From the NCBI RefSeq assembly GCF_000721235.1, contig NZ_JOFH01000011.1, forward strand, positions 62,001-126,000: DNA of 64,000 bases. Reading direction: 5' to 3'. Position numbers and translations under genes: made by a program. Each line of letters starts with the position of its first letter. Within the stretch, counting starts at the first letter, position 1. The notes under the pieces were generated by a model. It was not told the DNA's origin, did no database searches, and worked only from the letters and a program-made list of their open reading frames with translations. This DNA is from Streptomyces olivaceus (GTDB lineage Bacteria; Actinomycetota; Actinomycetes; Streptomycetales; Streptomycetaceae). Of this stretch, positions 24,673 through 33,560 are shown piece after piece.

Positions 24673-26265
24673 TCACACGGCTCCCGCGCCGGTCAGGGAC
24701 CGCACCTCCGTCTCGGCGTGCTTGGCCTCGTCCGGGGCCTCCGGCGACGTTCGAGTGCCCAGCCAGCCCGCGAGGAAGCCCAGCGGGATCGAGACCAGGC
24801 CGGGGTTCTGCAGCGGGAAGTACTGGAAGTCGAGGCCCGGGAAGAGCGACTGCGGGCTGCCGGACACCACCGGGGACAGCAGCACGAGCACCACGGACGG
24901 AACCAGTCCGCCCCAGACCGCCCACACCGCCCCCCGCGTGGTGAAGCGGCGCCAGAACAGCGAGTAGAGCAGCACGGGGAGGTTCGCGGAGGCGGCCACC
25001 GCGAAGGCGAGACCGACGAGGAACGCGACGTTCAGGTCGCGGGCGAGCAGACCCAGCCCGATGGCGACGGCCCCGATGCCGACGGCGGCCAGACGCGCCA
25101 CGGCGACCTCGCTGCGCGGCTCGGCGTCGCGGCGCCGCAGGGACGCGTACAGGTCGTGGGCCACGGAGGCCGAGGAGGCCAGGGTGATGCCGGCGACCAC
25201 CGCGAGGATCGTGGCGAAGGCCACGGCCGCGACGACCGCGAACAGCACGGTCCCGCCCGTGGAGTCCGCACCGCCGCCCAGATCGAGCGCGAGCAGCGGC
25301 ACCGCCGTGTTGCCAGCGGCGTTCGACGCGCGGACGGCGTCCGGCCCGACCAGGGCCGCCGCGCCGAACCCGAGGACGATCGTCATCAGGTAGAAGCCGC
25401 CGATGAGGCCGATCGCCCAGACGACGGACCGCCTCGCCGCCCGCGCCGTGGGCACGGTGTAGAAGCGGGAGAGGATGTGCGGCAGCCCCGCTGTGCCCAG
25501 GACCAGAGCGATCCCCAGGCTGATGAAGTCGAAGCGGGAAGTCCAGTCCCCGCCGTAGGCCAGCCCGGGTGCCAGGAACGCGTCCCCGTGGCCGCTACGT
25601 CCCGCCGCGGTGCGCAGCAGTCGGTCGACGTCGCCGTGGAAGCGCACCAGGACGAGTGCGGTCAGTGCCACGGTGCCGCCGAGCAGCAGTACCGCCTTCA
25701 CGATCTGGATCCAGGTGGTGGCGCGCATCCCGCCCAGCGACACGTAGATCACCATCAGGGCGCCGACCCCGATGACGGTCCAGGTCCGGGCCGCGTCGGT
25801 GGTGCCGCCGAGCAGCAGCGCGACGAGGCTGCCCGCTCCCACCATCTGGGCCACCAGGTACAGGACGGAGACGGTGACCGAGGAGGTACCCGCCGCGATC
25901 CGGACCGGCCGTTCCCTCATCCGGGCGGCCACGACGTCGGCGAGGGTGAACCTGCCGCAGTTGCGCACGAGTTCGGCGACGAGGAACAGCACGACGAGCC
26001 AGGCCACCAGGAAGCCGACCGAGTACAGCATGCCGTCGTAGCCGTAGAGCGCGATGAGTCCGGAGATGCCGAGGAAGGAGGCGGCCGACATGTAGTCGCC
26101 GGAGATGGCAAAACCATTCTCCATGGGCGAGAAGAGTCGGCCGCCGGCGTAGAACTCCTCCACCGAGCCCTGCCGGTGGCGGCCGACCCACGTCGTGATG
26201 CCCAGCGTGACGGCGACGAAGCTGCTGAACAGCAGCAGGGCCAGGGTCTGGTGGTCGCCCGTCAT
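24673..26265 (-). CDS. Solute:sodium symporter (SSS family, acetate permease ActP-like)
   Basis: 530 residues with about 13 transmembrane segments. SSS hallmark regions are visible: FYAGGRLFSPMENGFAISGDYMSAASFLGISGLIALYGYDG near the N-terminus and GTAGLPHILSRFYTVPTARAARRSV in the middle, both typical of cation/acetate symporters. It imports a monocarboxylate with Na+; the substrate is inferred. The ATG at 26263-26265 overlaps the stop of the DUF485 gene (ATGA), the classic DUF485-ActP pairing. It lies between two two-component systems. Confidence 0.9.
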   Translation of the reverse strand: MTGDHQTLALLLFSSFVAVTLGITTWVGRHRQGSVEEFYAGGRLFSPMENGFAISGDYMSAASFLGISGLIALYGYDGMLYSVGFLVAWLVVLFLVAELVRNCGRFTLADVVAARMRERPVRIAAGTSSVTVSVLYLVAQMVGAGSLVALLLGGTTDAARTWTVIGVGALMVIYVSLGGMRATTWIQIVKAVLLLGGTVALTALVLVRFHGDVDRLLRTAAGRSGHGDAFLAPGLAYGGDWTSRFDFISLGIALVLGTAGLPHILSRFYTVPTARAARRSVVWAIGLIGGFYLMTIVLGFGAAALVGPDAVRASNAAGNTAVPLLALDLGGGADSTGGTVLFAVVAAVAFATILAVVAGITLASSASVAHDLYASLRRRDAEPRSEVAVARLAAVGIGAVAIGLGLLARDLNVAFLVGLAFAVAASANLPVLLYSLFWRRFTTRGAVWAVWGGLVPSVVLVLLSPVVSGSPQSLFPGLDFQYFPLQNPGLVSIPLGFLAGWLGTRTSPEAPDEAKHAETEVRSLTGAGAV

Positions 26266-26858
26266 GAGGCACCGCCCCGGGCGCCACGCGTCAGCTCCTG
26301 GGTGTCCCAGCGCAGTTCGAGTGCGGCTCGGTCCCTGCGCAGCCGGGCGTGCCGGGCGTACGCCCAGGTGAGCAGGAACGTGGTGAGGAACTGTCCGATC
26401 CCCGCCAGCATCCCCACGTTCACCGCCCCGGCCACCGGGCGGGCCATCAGCGCGGGCGCCGTGGTCGCGGTCACCACGTAGGCGATGTACCAGACGAAGA
26501 AGGCCGCACCGGCCGGCACCACGAACCGCCGGTACCGGCTGCGGACCTCCTGGAAGGCCTCGCTGCGCTGTACCTCCAGGTACACATCGGCCGCTGCCCG
26601 GGGAGGCTCTTCTCCCACGGGCTGCCGCTGCCTCGGCGGCTGCCCCTCCTCGAGCGCACCGGCGCCGGCCGACTCGCCCCACCCCGAGGCGAGCGCGTCG
26701 TACCAGGGGTCGTCGTACCGCGGGTCGTCCTGGTAGGGACCGTCGTGGTGCGAACCGGGGGGCGTCTCCACGTATGCCCGCCCCGGCACGGCATGCTGAT
26801 CGACCGCGCTTCGGGGACCGCCTCCCGTGCTGCCGCGGCGGTCGTTGCTTGACTGCAT
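26262..26858 (-). CDS. DUF485 domain membrane protein
   Basis: 198 residues. The N-terminal 90 residues are hydrophilic and low-complexity (HHDGPYQDDPRYDDPWYD). A DUF485 domain follows with FQEVRSRYRRFVVPAGAAFFVWYIAYVV (TM1) and NVGMLAGIGQFLTTFLLTWAYARHA (TM2). DUF485 proteins accompany SSS acetate-type symporters, as here with a 4-base gene overlap. I chose ATG 26858. A GTG at 26909 would add 17 residues and cannot be excluded, because neither start has a strong ribosome binding site. Confidence 0.82.
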   Translation of the reverse strand: MQSSNDRRGSTGGGPRSAVDQHAVPGRAYVETPPGSHHDGPYQDDPRYDDPWYDALASGWGESAGAGALEEGQPPRQRQPVGEEPPRAAADVYLEVQRSEAFQEVRSRYRRFVVPAGAAFFVWYIAYVVTATTAPALMARPVAGAVNVGMLAGIGQFLTTFLLTWAYARHARLRRDRAALELRWDTQELTRGARGGAS

Positions 26859-26927
26859 GCCCAAGGATGGACAGAACGGGAAGACGCCCGGCTCTTCTTC
26901 CCTGCGCACTTCACCCCATCAGGTGAC

Positions 26928-27611
26928 TCACCCCTCCGAAGGTCGCACCAGCCCCTTTCGATAGGCGTAACGCACCGCTTGAGCACGGTCCCGCAGACCG
27001 GTCTTGGCGAACAGGTTGTTGATGTGCGTCTTCACCGTCGCCGTGGAGACGTGCAGCCTGCTCGCGATCTGCTGGTTGTTGAACCCCTCGGCGATCAGGA
27101 CCAGTACCTCGGTCTCCCGGGTGGTGAGCCCGTCCGGTGGCTCGGTCGGGCCCGCGCGCCGTGGCTCGGACTCCGACAGGCGCTCCAGGAGCCGCCTCTG
27201 GATGCTCGGTGAGAATCCCGCGTCTCCGGACAGGACGCTGTGCACCGCTCGGACAATCTCCTCCCCGTCCGCGTCCTTGGTGAGATAACCCCGCGCCCCC
27301 GCTTGCAGCGCGGGGAACAGCGACTCGTCGTCCGCGTACGTCGTGAGCACGACGACCTGGGTCGCGGGGTGCCCGGCCCGGATCCGCCGGGTGGCCTCCA
27401 CCCCGTCGCACCTGGGCATGCGCAGGTCCATCAGCACGACGTCCGGCGCGAGTTCGGCGACCAGTCGCACCGCTTCCTCGCCGTCGCCGGCCGAGCCCAC
27501 GACCTTGATCCCCGGCAGCAGTCCGAGCAGCATCACGATTCCCTCCCGCACCACGGTCTGGTCGTCCACGACCACCACCCGCGCGGACCTGCCTGCGGCC
27601 TCGTCCGTCAT
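26928..27611 (-). CDS. NarL/LuxR-type response regulator
   Basis: 227 residues. Receiver domain with Asp16/Asp17, phosphoacceptor Asp62 (VVLMDLRMPRCDG), and the LTTYADD and LTKDA switch residues. C-terminal LuxR HTH: LTTRETEVLVLIAEGFNNQQIASRLHVSTATVKTHINNLFAKTG (about 161-204). Its ATG overlaps the kinase stop by 4 bases, so the pair is translationally coupled. It lies 69 bp upstream of DUF485-symporter on the same strand, which makes these transport genes likely targets or co-transcribed members. Confidence 0.92.
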   Translation of the reverse strand: MTDEAAGRSARVVVVDDQTVVREGIVMLLGLLPGIKVVGSAGDGEEAVRLVAELAPDVVLMDLRMPRCDGVEATRRIRAGHPATQVVVLTTYADDESLFPALQAGARGYLTKDADGEEIVRAVHSVLSGDAGFSPSIQRRLLERLSESEPRRAGPTEPPDGLTTRETEVLVLIAEGFNNQQIASRLHVSTATVKTHINNLFAKTGLRDRAQAVRYAYRKGLVRPSEG

Positions 27612-28762
27612 ACCGGCACCTTCAACGTCACCACGAACCCCTCCTCGTCCGGTCCCGCCCGCAGCGAACCGCCCAGCAGCTCTGCACGCTCCCGCATGCC
27701 GAGCAGACCGTACCCACCTCCGACGGCGGTGAGTTCGCCCGGCGGACCTCCCGAGTCCCGCACGTCCAGCATCACTTCCCGGGTGCCGTAGTCCAGCCGC
27801 ACCCGTAATGCCGCCCCGGGGGCATGCTTCCGGGCGTTCGTCAACGCCTCCTGAGCCACCCTGCGCACCGCCTGCGACGCCTCGGCCGGCAGCGCTCTGC
27901 GCTCCCCCGTAATGGTGACCTCGGCAACGCTCCCGGTCGCGTCGACGAGGTGGGCCAGGAAGTCCTCCAACGGCGTCAGCTCACCCCGCAGAGCTGACAA
28001 CGCCTGCCGGGTCTCGGCGAGTCCGTCGCGGGCCATACCGCGCGCCGCCACCACCCGGTCGAGGATCTGCTGCCGGTCGGCGTCCCGCTCGATCAGCAAA
28101 CGGGCCGCCTCCAGGTGTACCAGTTGCGCCGAGAGGCTGTGCGCCAGCACGTCGTGGATCTCGCGGGCGATACGGGCCCGTTCCCCGAGCGCCGCGGACT
28201 CCGCCTCGGCCGCCCGCGCGGCTCGCTCCTGGGCCAGCAGCCGATGCGCGTTGCCACGGGCCTCGGCGTCCAGTCGCAGGACGTATCCGACGAGCACCAA
28301 CCCGGTCGCCGTCGCCACCGTCGTCAGCCAGGCATCGTCGTTGACCAGGGCGTAACACGCCAGGGCCAGCGCGGTCACGGGCAACGCCGCCGCGAGGGGC
28401 ATCCGCTCCAGCGCTACGACGGCGCAGCCGCAGAAGATCACCAGTGCGGGGACGCGGAAGCCGAAGGGCTGGGCGGCGGCCGCGACACCGAGCAACAGGG
28501 CGACGAGGGCCAAGGACGGCCACAGCCGGTGTGCGAGCGTGGTCCGGAAGAAGGCCAGTGCCCCGCACACGGCCGCCAGCAGCCCGCCGGCCGCCGCGAC
28601 CGCTCCCCAGCCGTGCAGATGGCTGCTGGTGAACGCGCCCCACAGCAGCATCCCGAACACGAGCACACGCACGGCCAGGGTCAGCAGGCGCCGGGGGCGC
28701 GAGACGTCTTCGGGGCGGAGCGCCTCCTTGGAGGGCCAGCTCGTCCACGCAGTCCCCGTCAC
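27608..28762 (-). CDS. NarX/DesK-type sensor histidine kinase
   Basis: 384 residues. Four to six TM segments occupy about residues 26-165, then a HisKA_3 dimerisation domain with His203 (REIHDVLAHSL), then an HATPase domain (QEALTNARKHA N-box, GGGYGLLGMRER G-box). I chose the GTG at 28760-28762 because AAGGAG lies 6 bases upstream and it overlaps the upstream gene stop by 4 bases. A GTG nine codons earlier lacks a site. It phosphorylates the NarL-type regulator encoded next. The stimulus is unknown and probably membrane-sensed, since no large extracellular domain exists. Confidence 0.9.
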   Translation of the reverse strand: MTGTAWTSWPSKEALRPEDVSRPRRLLTLAVRVLVFGMLLWGAFTSSHLHGWGAVAAAGGLLAAVCGALAFFRTTLAHRLWPSLALVALLLGVAAAAQPFGFRVPALVIFCGCAVVALERMPLAAALPVTALALACYALVNDDAWLTTVATATGLVLVGYVLRLDAEARGNAHRLLAQERAARAAEAESAALGERARIAREIHDVLAHSLSAQLVHLEAARLLIERDADRQQILDRVVAARGMARDGLAETRQALSALRGELTPLEDFLAHLVDATGSVAEVTITGERRALPAEASQAVRRVAQEALTNARKHAPGAALRVRLDYGTREVMLDVRDSGGPPGELTAVGGGYGLLGMRERAELLGGSLRAGPDEEGFVVTLKVPV

Positions 28763-29283
28763 GCGGGCTCCTTCCGTGCGGGACGGCACACGACGTCACC
28801 GTACGCGGGACGGGACGCGCCGACCGGAGGCGTGGCCCGCACGCGCCAGGCCAGCACTCCGGAGCGGACCAGCAGGGTCGCCGCGAGGGCGAGCAGCAGG
28901 GCGGAGCTGTCCTGGCGGACCCCCAGCACCGCGCCGACGCCGAAGAGGGCGGCACGCAGCGCGATACCGACGCCCCATACCGCGACGCTCGCCCGGGTGC
29001 CCCTGCTCCACACGGCGCCGTCCGCCTCCGCCCATATGCGGGTGGTCCAGGCCCAGCCGGCTCCGGTGGCCAGACCGACGACCGTCTCGGCGGCGAGCAG
29101 CAGCACGGACGCCGTGTGGTGCTGGGCATCGATCATGCCCGGTTCGCGCAGGGCGACGGCGCCGAGCACGGCGGGCAGCACCCACCATCGCCGGTCGGCG
29201 TCGATCCGTGCGGCGCGGAACTGGCGGGCGATGACCAGGCCGGCCACCGCCGTGATCACCAACGCGTCGACGAGCCCGGACAT
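28759..29283 (-). CDS. Multi-pass membrane protein (DUF1453/CcdC-like)
   Basis: 174 residues with about five hydrophobic segments (LVDALVITAVAGLVIA; WVLPAVLGAVAL; ASVLLLAAETVVGLATGAGWAW; VAVWGVGIALRAALFGVGAVLG; LLLALAATLLV) and an invariant-looking RIWAEADG loop. It resembles the DUF1453 family; function unknown. The stop overlaps the start of the histidine kinase gene, so it is the first gene of a membrane protein-kinase-regulator unit and may act as an accessory sensor. The ATG at 29283 has GGAGG 4 bases upstream. Confidence 0.78.
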   Translation of the reverse strand: MSGLVDALVITAVAGLVIARQFRAARIDADRRWWVLPAVLGAVALREPGMIDAQHHTASVLLLAAETVVGLATGAGWAWTTRIWAEADGAVWSRGTRASVAVWGVGIALRAALFGVGAVLGVRQDSSALLLALAATLLVRSGVLAWRVRATPPVGASRPAYGDVVCRPARKEPA

Positions 29284-29583
29284 GGTGCCTCCGTGAGCGG
29301 GAGAAGGAGGGTGCCGGCGGCGGAACCCGCCGACGCCTTCGACTCTACGGAAAGGCCGAGGTCACGGGATCGGAGCCCGGGTGGATCATGGGTGGAGTCC
29401 AGCGGCGGGGATCTCCACCCGGGGGTGGAGGAAACAGCGGCGACCCGCCGACCGCCCCTTGGCGCAGCGCTCGGGCACGGGGCCCGCGGGGGAAAGGGAC
29501 GGGCAACGGCCGCCGAACGAGCCCCGGGGCCGCCGGGCCCGCCCTGGGGCCCGCTCGACGGGACCGACGGCCCCGGAACGCCG
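29284..29583. promoter_or_regulatory. Upstream region of NarL-type operon with GGGTGGA half-site cluster
   Basis: About 300 bp without a gene. It contains four GGGTGGA-type half-sites: 29379-29385, 29390-29397, an inverted copy CTCCACCC at 29413-29420, and 29423-29430. The spacing suits dimeric NarL-family binding about 100-150 bp upstream of the membrane protein gene. The rest looks featureless. Confidence 0.45.
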
Positions 29584-29616
29584 GAACCGGGCCCGGGCGA
29601 CAGCCGGGCCCGGTTC
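29584..29616 (-). terminator. parE terminator hairpin
   Basis: GAACCGGGCCCGG (29584-29596), a 7-base loop, and CCGGGCCCGGTTC (29604-29616): a perfect 13-bp stem 27 bp downstream of the parE stop. There is no T-tract, as is common in Streptomyces. Confidence 0.75.
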
Positions 29617-29642
29617 GCGGGCGGAGTGCGGGACGGGATCGG

Positions 29643-31766
29643 TCAGGCGTCGATGCGCGACCGGTCCAGCGTCGCGGCCGAGTTGGAGATGAACTCCTTG
29701 CGCGGGGCGACGTCGTTGCCCATCAGCAGGTCGAAGACCTGCTCGGCGGATTCCAGATCGGTGAGGTTGATCCGCCGCAGGGTCCGGCGCCGCGGGTCCA
29801 TGGTGGTCTCCGCCAGCTGGTCGGCGTCCATCTCACCGAGTCCCTTGTAGCGCTGGATGGAGTCCTTGTACCGGATGTTCTTGCTCTGGAACTCCATGAG
29901 CCTGTCGCGCAGCTCACGGTCCGAGTACGTGTAGACGTACTTGTCCTGCCCCTTCTTCGGCTGGACGAGCTCGATGCGGTGCAGCGGCGGCACCGCGGCG
30001 AAGACCCGGCCCGCCTCCACCATGGGCCGCATGTAGCGGTGGAAGAGGGTCAGGAGCAGGGTGCGGATGTGGGAGCCGTCCACATCGGCGTCGGTCATCA
30101 TGATGATCTTGCCGTAACGCGCCGTGTCGATGTCGAAGGTGCGGCCCGAACCGGCTCCTATGACCTGGATGATCGCGCCGCACTCGGCGTTCTTCAGCAT
30201 GTCGGTCACGGACGACTTCTGGACGTTGAGGATCTTGCCGCGGATCGGCAGCAGCGCCTGGAACTCGGAGTTCCGGGCGAGCTTCGCCGTACCCAGCGCC
30301 GAGTCGCCCTCGACGATGAAGAGCTCGCTGCGGTCGACGTCGTCGCTGCGGCAGTCGGCGAGCTTCGCGGGCAGCGAAGAGGACTCCAGGGCCGTCTTGC
30401 GACGCTGGGCATCCTTGTGCTGGCGGGCGGCGATGCGGGTACGGGCCGCGGCGACGGCCTTCTCCATGACCACGCGGGCCTGCTGGGCCGCGTCCCGCTT
30501 GGTGGAGGTCAGGAACGCCTTGAGTTCCTTGGTGATCACGTTGTTCACGATCCGGCGGGCCGCCGAGGTGCCGAGGACCTCCTTGGTCTGCCCCTCGAAC
30601 TGCGGCTCCGCGAGGCGGACCGTGACCACCGCGGTGAGCCCCTCCAGGGCGTCGTCCTTGACGATGTCGTCCTCGGCGACGCGCAGCATCTTCTTGGTCC
30701 GCAGGACCTCGTTCATCGTCCTCGCCACCGCCTGCTCGAATCCGGCGACGTGGGTGCCGCCCTTGGGCGTGGCGATGATGTTGACGAAGGACCTGAGGGT
30801 GGTGTCGTAGCCCGTGCCCCAGCGCATCGCGACGTCGACACCGAGGTCGCGGGTGACCTCGGTGGGCGTCATCTGGCCGCTCTCGTCCAGGACCGGCACC
30901 GTCTCCTTGAAGGACCCCTGCCCGCTGAAGCGGAGGACGTCGCAGACGGGCCTGTCACTGGCCAGGAACTCGCAGAACTCGCTGATGCCGCCGTCGAAGC
31001 GGAACGACTCTTCTCCCTTGCTGCCGCCGTCACCGAGCCCGAACTCGTCCCGGACGACGAGGGTCAGTCCCGGCACCAGGAACGCCGTCTGGCGGGCCCG
31101 CTGGTGCAGCGTGTCCAGGGAGAGCTTGGCGTCCCTGAGGAAGATCTGCCGGTCGGCCCAGTAGCGCACCCGCGTGCCGTGGCGGCTCTTGGGGACCTTC
31201 TTGGCCTTGCGCAGGCCACTCCCGGCGTCGAACTTGGCGTCCGGGCCCACTCCGGTGAAGGCTCCAGGAACCCCGCGGCGGAAACTGATGGCGTGGGTGT
31301 GCCCCCCGAGGTCGACCTCGATGTCCAGGCGGGCGGACAGGGCGTTCACCACGGAGGCGCCGACACCGTGCAGACCGCCGGAGGCGGCGTAGGCGCCGCC
31401 TCCGAACTTGCCGCCGGCATGCAGCTTGGTCATGACGACCTCGACACCGGACAGGCCGGTCTTGGGCTCGACGTCGACCGGGATGCCCCGGCCGTTGTCC
31501 CGGACCTCCACCGAGGCGTCGTCGTGGAGGATCACTTCGATGTGGTCGCAGTAACCGCCCAGGGCCTCGTCGACGGAGTTGTCAATGATTTCCCACAGGC
31601 AGTGCATCAGGCCACGGCTGTCGGTGGATCCGATGTACATGCCCGGGCGCTTGCGTACGGCCTCGAGCCCCTCGAGGACGAGCAGGTGCCGCGCGGTGTA
31701 ATTGGATCCGTCCCGGTCTGCTCCTGCCAGCAGCGCAGTGGACGGCACGGATGTCTCGGCGGTCAC
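29643..31766 (-). CDS. parE: DNA topoisomerase IV subunit B (ParE)
   Basis: 707 residues. GHKL ATPase domain (Glu59 and Asn63 in EIIDNSVDEA; DNGRGIP at 90-96; GGLHGVGASVVNAL), transducer domain, TOPRIM domain with EGDSALG at 486-492 and DADVDGSHI at 559-567, and the C-terminal QRYKGLGEM box. EGDSALG instead of EGDSAGG is, as I recall, usual for actinobacterial ParE. I chose the GTG at 31764-31766 because GAGGAG lies 8 bases upstream. The ATPase partner of ParC, encoded 24 kb away on the opposite strand. Confidence 0.93.
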   Translation of the reverse strand: MTAETSVPSTALLAGADRDGSNYTARHLLVLEGLEAVRKRPGMYIGSTDSRGLMHCLWEIIDNSVDEALGGYCDHIEVILHDDASVEVRDNGRGIPVDVEPKTGLSGVEVVMTKLHAGGKFGGGAYAASGGLHGVGASVVNALSARLDIEVDLGGHTHAISFRRGVPGAFTGVGPDAKFDAGSGLRKAKKVPKSRHGTRVRYWADRQIFLRDAKLSLDTLHQRARQTAFLVPGLTLVVRDEFGLGDGGSKGEESFRFDGGISEFCEFLASDRPVCDVLRFSGQGSFKETVPVLDESGQMTPTEVTRDLGVDVAMRWGTGYDTTLRSFVNIIATPKGGTHVAGFEQAVARTMNEVLRTKKMLRVAEDDIVKDDALEGLTAVVTVRLAEPQFEGQTKEVLGTSAARRIVNNVITKELKAFLTSTKRDAAQQARVVMEKAVAAARTRIAARQHKDAQRRKTALESSSLPAKLADCRSDDVDRSELFIVEGDSALGTAKLARNSEFQALLPIRGKILNVQKSSVTDMLKNAECGAIIQVIGAGSGRTFDIDTARYGKIIMMTDADVDGSHIRTLLLTLFHRYMRPMVEAGRVFAAVPPLHRIELVQPKKGQDKYVYTYSDRELRDRLMEFQSKNIRYKDSIQRYKGLGEMDADQLAETTMDPRRRTLRRINLTDLESAEQVFDLLMGNDVAPRKEFISNSAATLDRSRIDA

Positions 31767-32206
31767 GCGGTTCGCTCCTCGCTGAATTTCAGATGGGGCC
31801 CCGCTGGGTAAGGGCGCGGCTCTGTTCACCGGTCAGAGGGTACCGAGGCCTGGTAGAGCCGTTGTAACGCCACCCTCGTCACGGACCCACCCTAGTCCAC
31901 GGTCGCATACCTGTTCGATCCCTCGATGGGGTGAAGCACACATCACGTTCCCTTTGAGGCATGAACCATTTAGGCTCCGGGCACGTCCTCATGAACAAAC
32001 CGGCAACCCAGCCGGCGGGACCGACACTGACCGACTGCGCGAACCCGTACGACACAGAGACACGCACTACGGCACATTCGCCGCCAATCGGCAACAGCCG
32101 GCCCCTCGGAAGTTTTTTTCGAGGAAAAGCCACGAGCGGGAACGTTTTGGGGCTGGTTGGATGTTGACCCTGGTACGACAGCTCGTCGAGCTAGAGAAGA
32201 GGCGAC
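31767..32206. promoter_or_regulatory. Divergent promoter region between parE and DUF7455 gene
   Basis: 440 bp containing both promoters. It is comparatively AT-rich around 32110-32160, with a run of seven T at about 32113. TTGACC at 32164-32169 could be a -35 element for the rightward gene, but no matching -10 was certain. Confidence 0.4.
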
Positions 32207-32437
32207 GTGACTACTGTTCTGACTTCCGCAAGCCCGCTGACGGCCGCCGATCGCTGCGACCGCTGCGGCGCCCAGGCATATCTGCGCGTCGTCCTGCTGA
32301 GCGGCGGAGAACTGCTCTTCTGCGCCCACCACGGGCGCAAGTTCGAGCCGGAACTCAAGAAGATCGCCGCTGAGATACAGGACGAGACGGAGCGGCTCAC
32401 GGCCGTTCCGGAATCTTCCGCCGAGGAAGAGCGCTAG
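32207..32437 (+). CDS. DUF7455 small putative zinc-binding protein
   Basis: 76 residues. Cys17-x2-Cys20 and Cys39-x-His41-His42 could chelate one zinc ion, followed by a charged helix (KFEPELKKIAAEIQDETERL). This small protein is found beside parE and hrdB in Streptomyces, as I remember the family. Its role is unknown; a nucleic-acid or RNA polymerase partner would be a guess. The GTG at 32207 has AGAGG upstream at suitable spacing. A strong bidirectional terminator follows. Confidence 0.8.
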   Translation: MTTVLTSASPLTAADRCDRCGAQAYLRVVLLSGGELLFCAHHGRKFEPELKKIAAEIQDETERLTAVPESSAEEER

Positions 32438-32480
32438 ACCTACGCGCCCGACGACGAGCCGCCCCGGCACAGGCCGGGAA

Positions 32481-32517
32481 ACGGGCGGCCGCCTCCCATC
32501 CGGAGGCGGCCGCCCGT
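32481..32517. terminator. Bidirectional terminator between DUF7455 and protease genes
   Basis: ACGGGCGGCCGCCTCC (32481-32496) pairs perfectly with GGAGGCGGCCGCCCGT (32502-32517) around a 5-base loop. It lies between convergent stops (32437 and 32547). Confidence 0.85.
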
Positions 32518-32546
32518 ACTCGTGCCCTGAAGGCTCCCAGAGGCCC

Positions 32547-33404
32547 TCAGGAGCCCTCGCGCTGCCGCGCGGCAGCGGTGTCCCAGCCCAGCGTCCGCAG
32601 GACCGAGGAGACGCGTGTGTAGACCCCTGGACTGCCCGGGCGTCCGCAGCCGCTCCCCCAGGAGACCAGGCCGATGAGCCTGCCCCCGCCGACCAGCGGC
32701 CCTCCGCTGTCCCCCTGGCACGCGTCGCGGCCGCCGGCGTCCTGCCCCGCGCAGAGCATGGTGGCGGAGAGATATCGCCCGTCGTCGTTCCCCGGGTACG
32801 CCTGCTCGCAGGCGGCGTCGGAGAGCACCCGCACCCGGGCCGCCCGCAGACCGTTCGCATAGTCGCCGGCGCCCGAGGTGTCCCCCCAGCCGTAGACCAG
32901 CGCCCCGGTGTCCGGCGTGTACGCCGGGTCGCCCTCGCCGGCCATCCCTATGACCGAGCCGGCGGGCAGGGCTTCGGACAGGGTGAGCACGGCGAAGTCG
33001 CCCGCGTTGCTGACGTCGTCGTGCTCCGGGTTCACCCAGACGGAGCGGACGGGTACCTCCTGGCCCTGGTCGGTGAGCAGATCCGTCCGGCCCGTGATGA
33101 CCTTCAGGTCGTCGACCTGGTCCGGCGTCGACCCGAGCACCTGCTCCCCCAGGCAGTGGGCCGCCGTGAGCACAGTGGTGCGGCCGACGGCCACTCCCCC
33201 ACAGAACTGCCCCGCCCGCGTACCTCCGAACCGGTCACGACTGGACAGGGCCACGGTCCACGGACTGTCGGACACTTCGACCGGAAAGCCGCCGACGACG
33301 ATGCTGTCGGCGGACGCGTGCGCGGCGGATCCCAGCGGTATCGCGGTCGCCGCGGCCGCCAGGACCAGCGGCCGGGCCAGTGCCCGGGCAAAGAGGCGAC
33401 GCAT
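32547..33404 (-). CDS. Secreted trypsin-like serine protease (S1 family)
   Basis: 285 residues. Signal peptide with RR-rich start and hydrophobic core (LVLAAAATAIPLGSAAHASA, about 13-32), mature start near VVGGFPVEVSDSPWTVAL. Catalytic triad: His83 (TAAHC), Asp136 (GDFAVL) and Ser233 (GDSGGP). Disulfide cysteines Cys68/Cys84 and others are in chymotrypsin positions. An extracellular endopeptidase; specificity is likely trypsin-like, since residue 227 upstream of the Ser motif is Asp (GRDACQGDSGGP). The ATG at 33404 has GAGGAG upstream. Confidence 0.92.
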   Translation of the reverse strand: MRRLFARALARPLVLAAAATAIPLGSAAHASADSIVVGGFPVEVSDSPWTVALSSRDRFGGTRAGQFCGGVAVGRTTVLTAAHCLGEQVLGSTPDQVDDLKVITGRTDLLTDQGQEVPVRSVWVNPEHDDVSNAGDFAVLTLSEALPAGSVIGMAGEGDPAYTPDTGALVYGWGDTSGAGDYANGLRAARVRVLSDAACEQAYPGNDDGRYLSATMLCAGQDAGGRDACQGDSGGPLVGGGRLIGLVSWGSGCGRPGSPGVYTRVSSVLRTLGWDTAAARQREGS

Positions 33405-33478
33405 GCAGGCTCCTCACTCCTAGGTGGTCGTGGGACACCCAGAGTGATCCAGCGCGCCGCGCCGCGCACCCGCTGATC

Positions 33479-33523
33479 AACGCGGAGGCCCGGTTCCGCA
33501 CCTGGGAACCGGGCCTCCGCGTT
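33479..33523 (-). terminator. hrdB terminator
   Basis: A 19-bp perfect stem (arms 33479-33497 and 33505-33523, core GGAGGCCCGG/CCGGGCCTCC) with a 7-base loop, 38 bp downstream of the hrdB stop and upstream of the protease promoter. Confidence 0.88.
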
Positions 33524-33560
33524 CGAACGACCGTGGGCACGGTCGTGAGCACGCCTGTGA

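Noticed and set aside
29643..31766. EGDSALG in ParE instead of EGDSAGG as a defective TOPRIM
   Set aside because: As far as I know, this form is normal for actinobacterial ParE, so not an anomaly.
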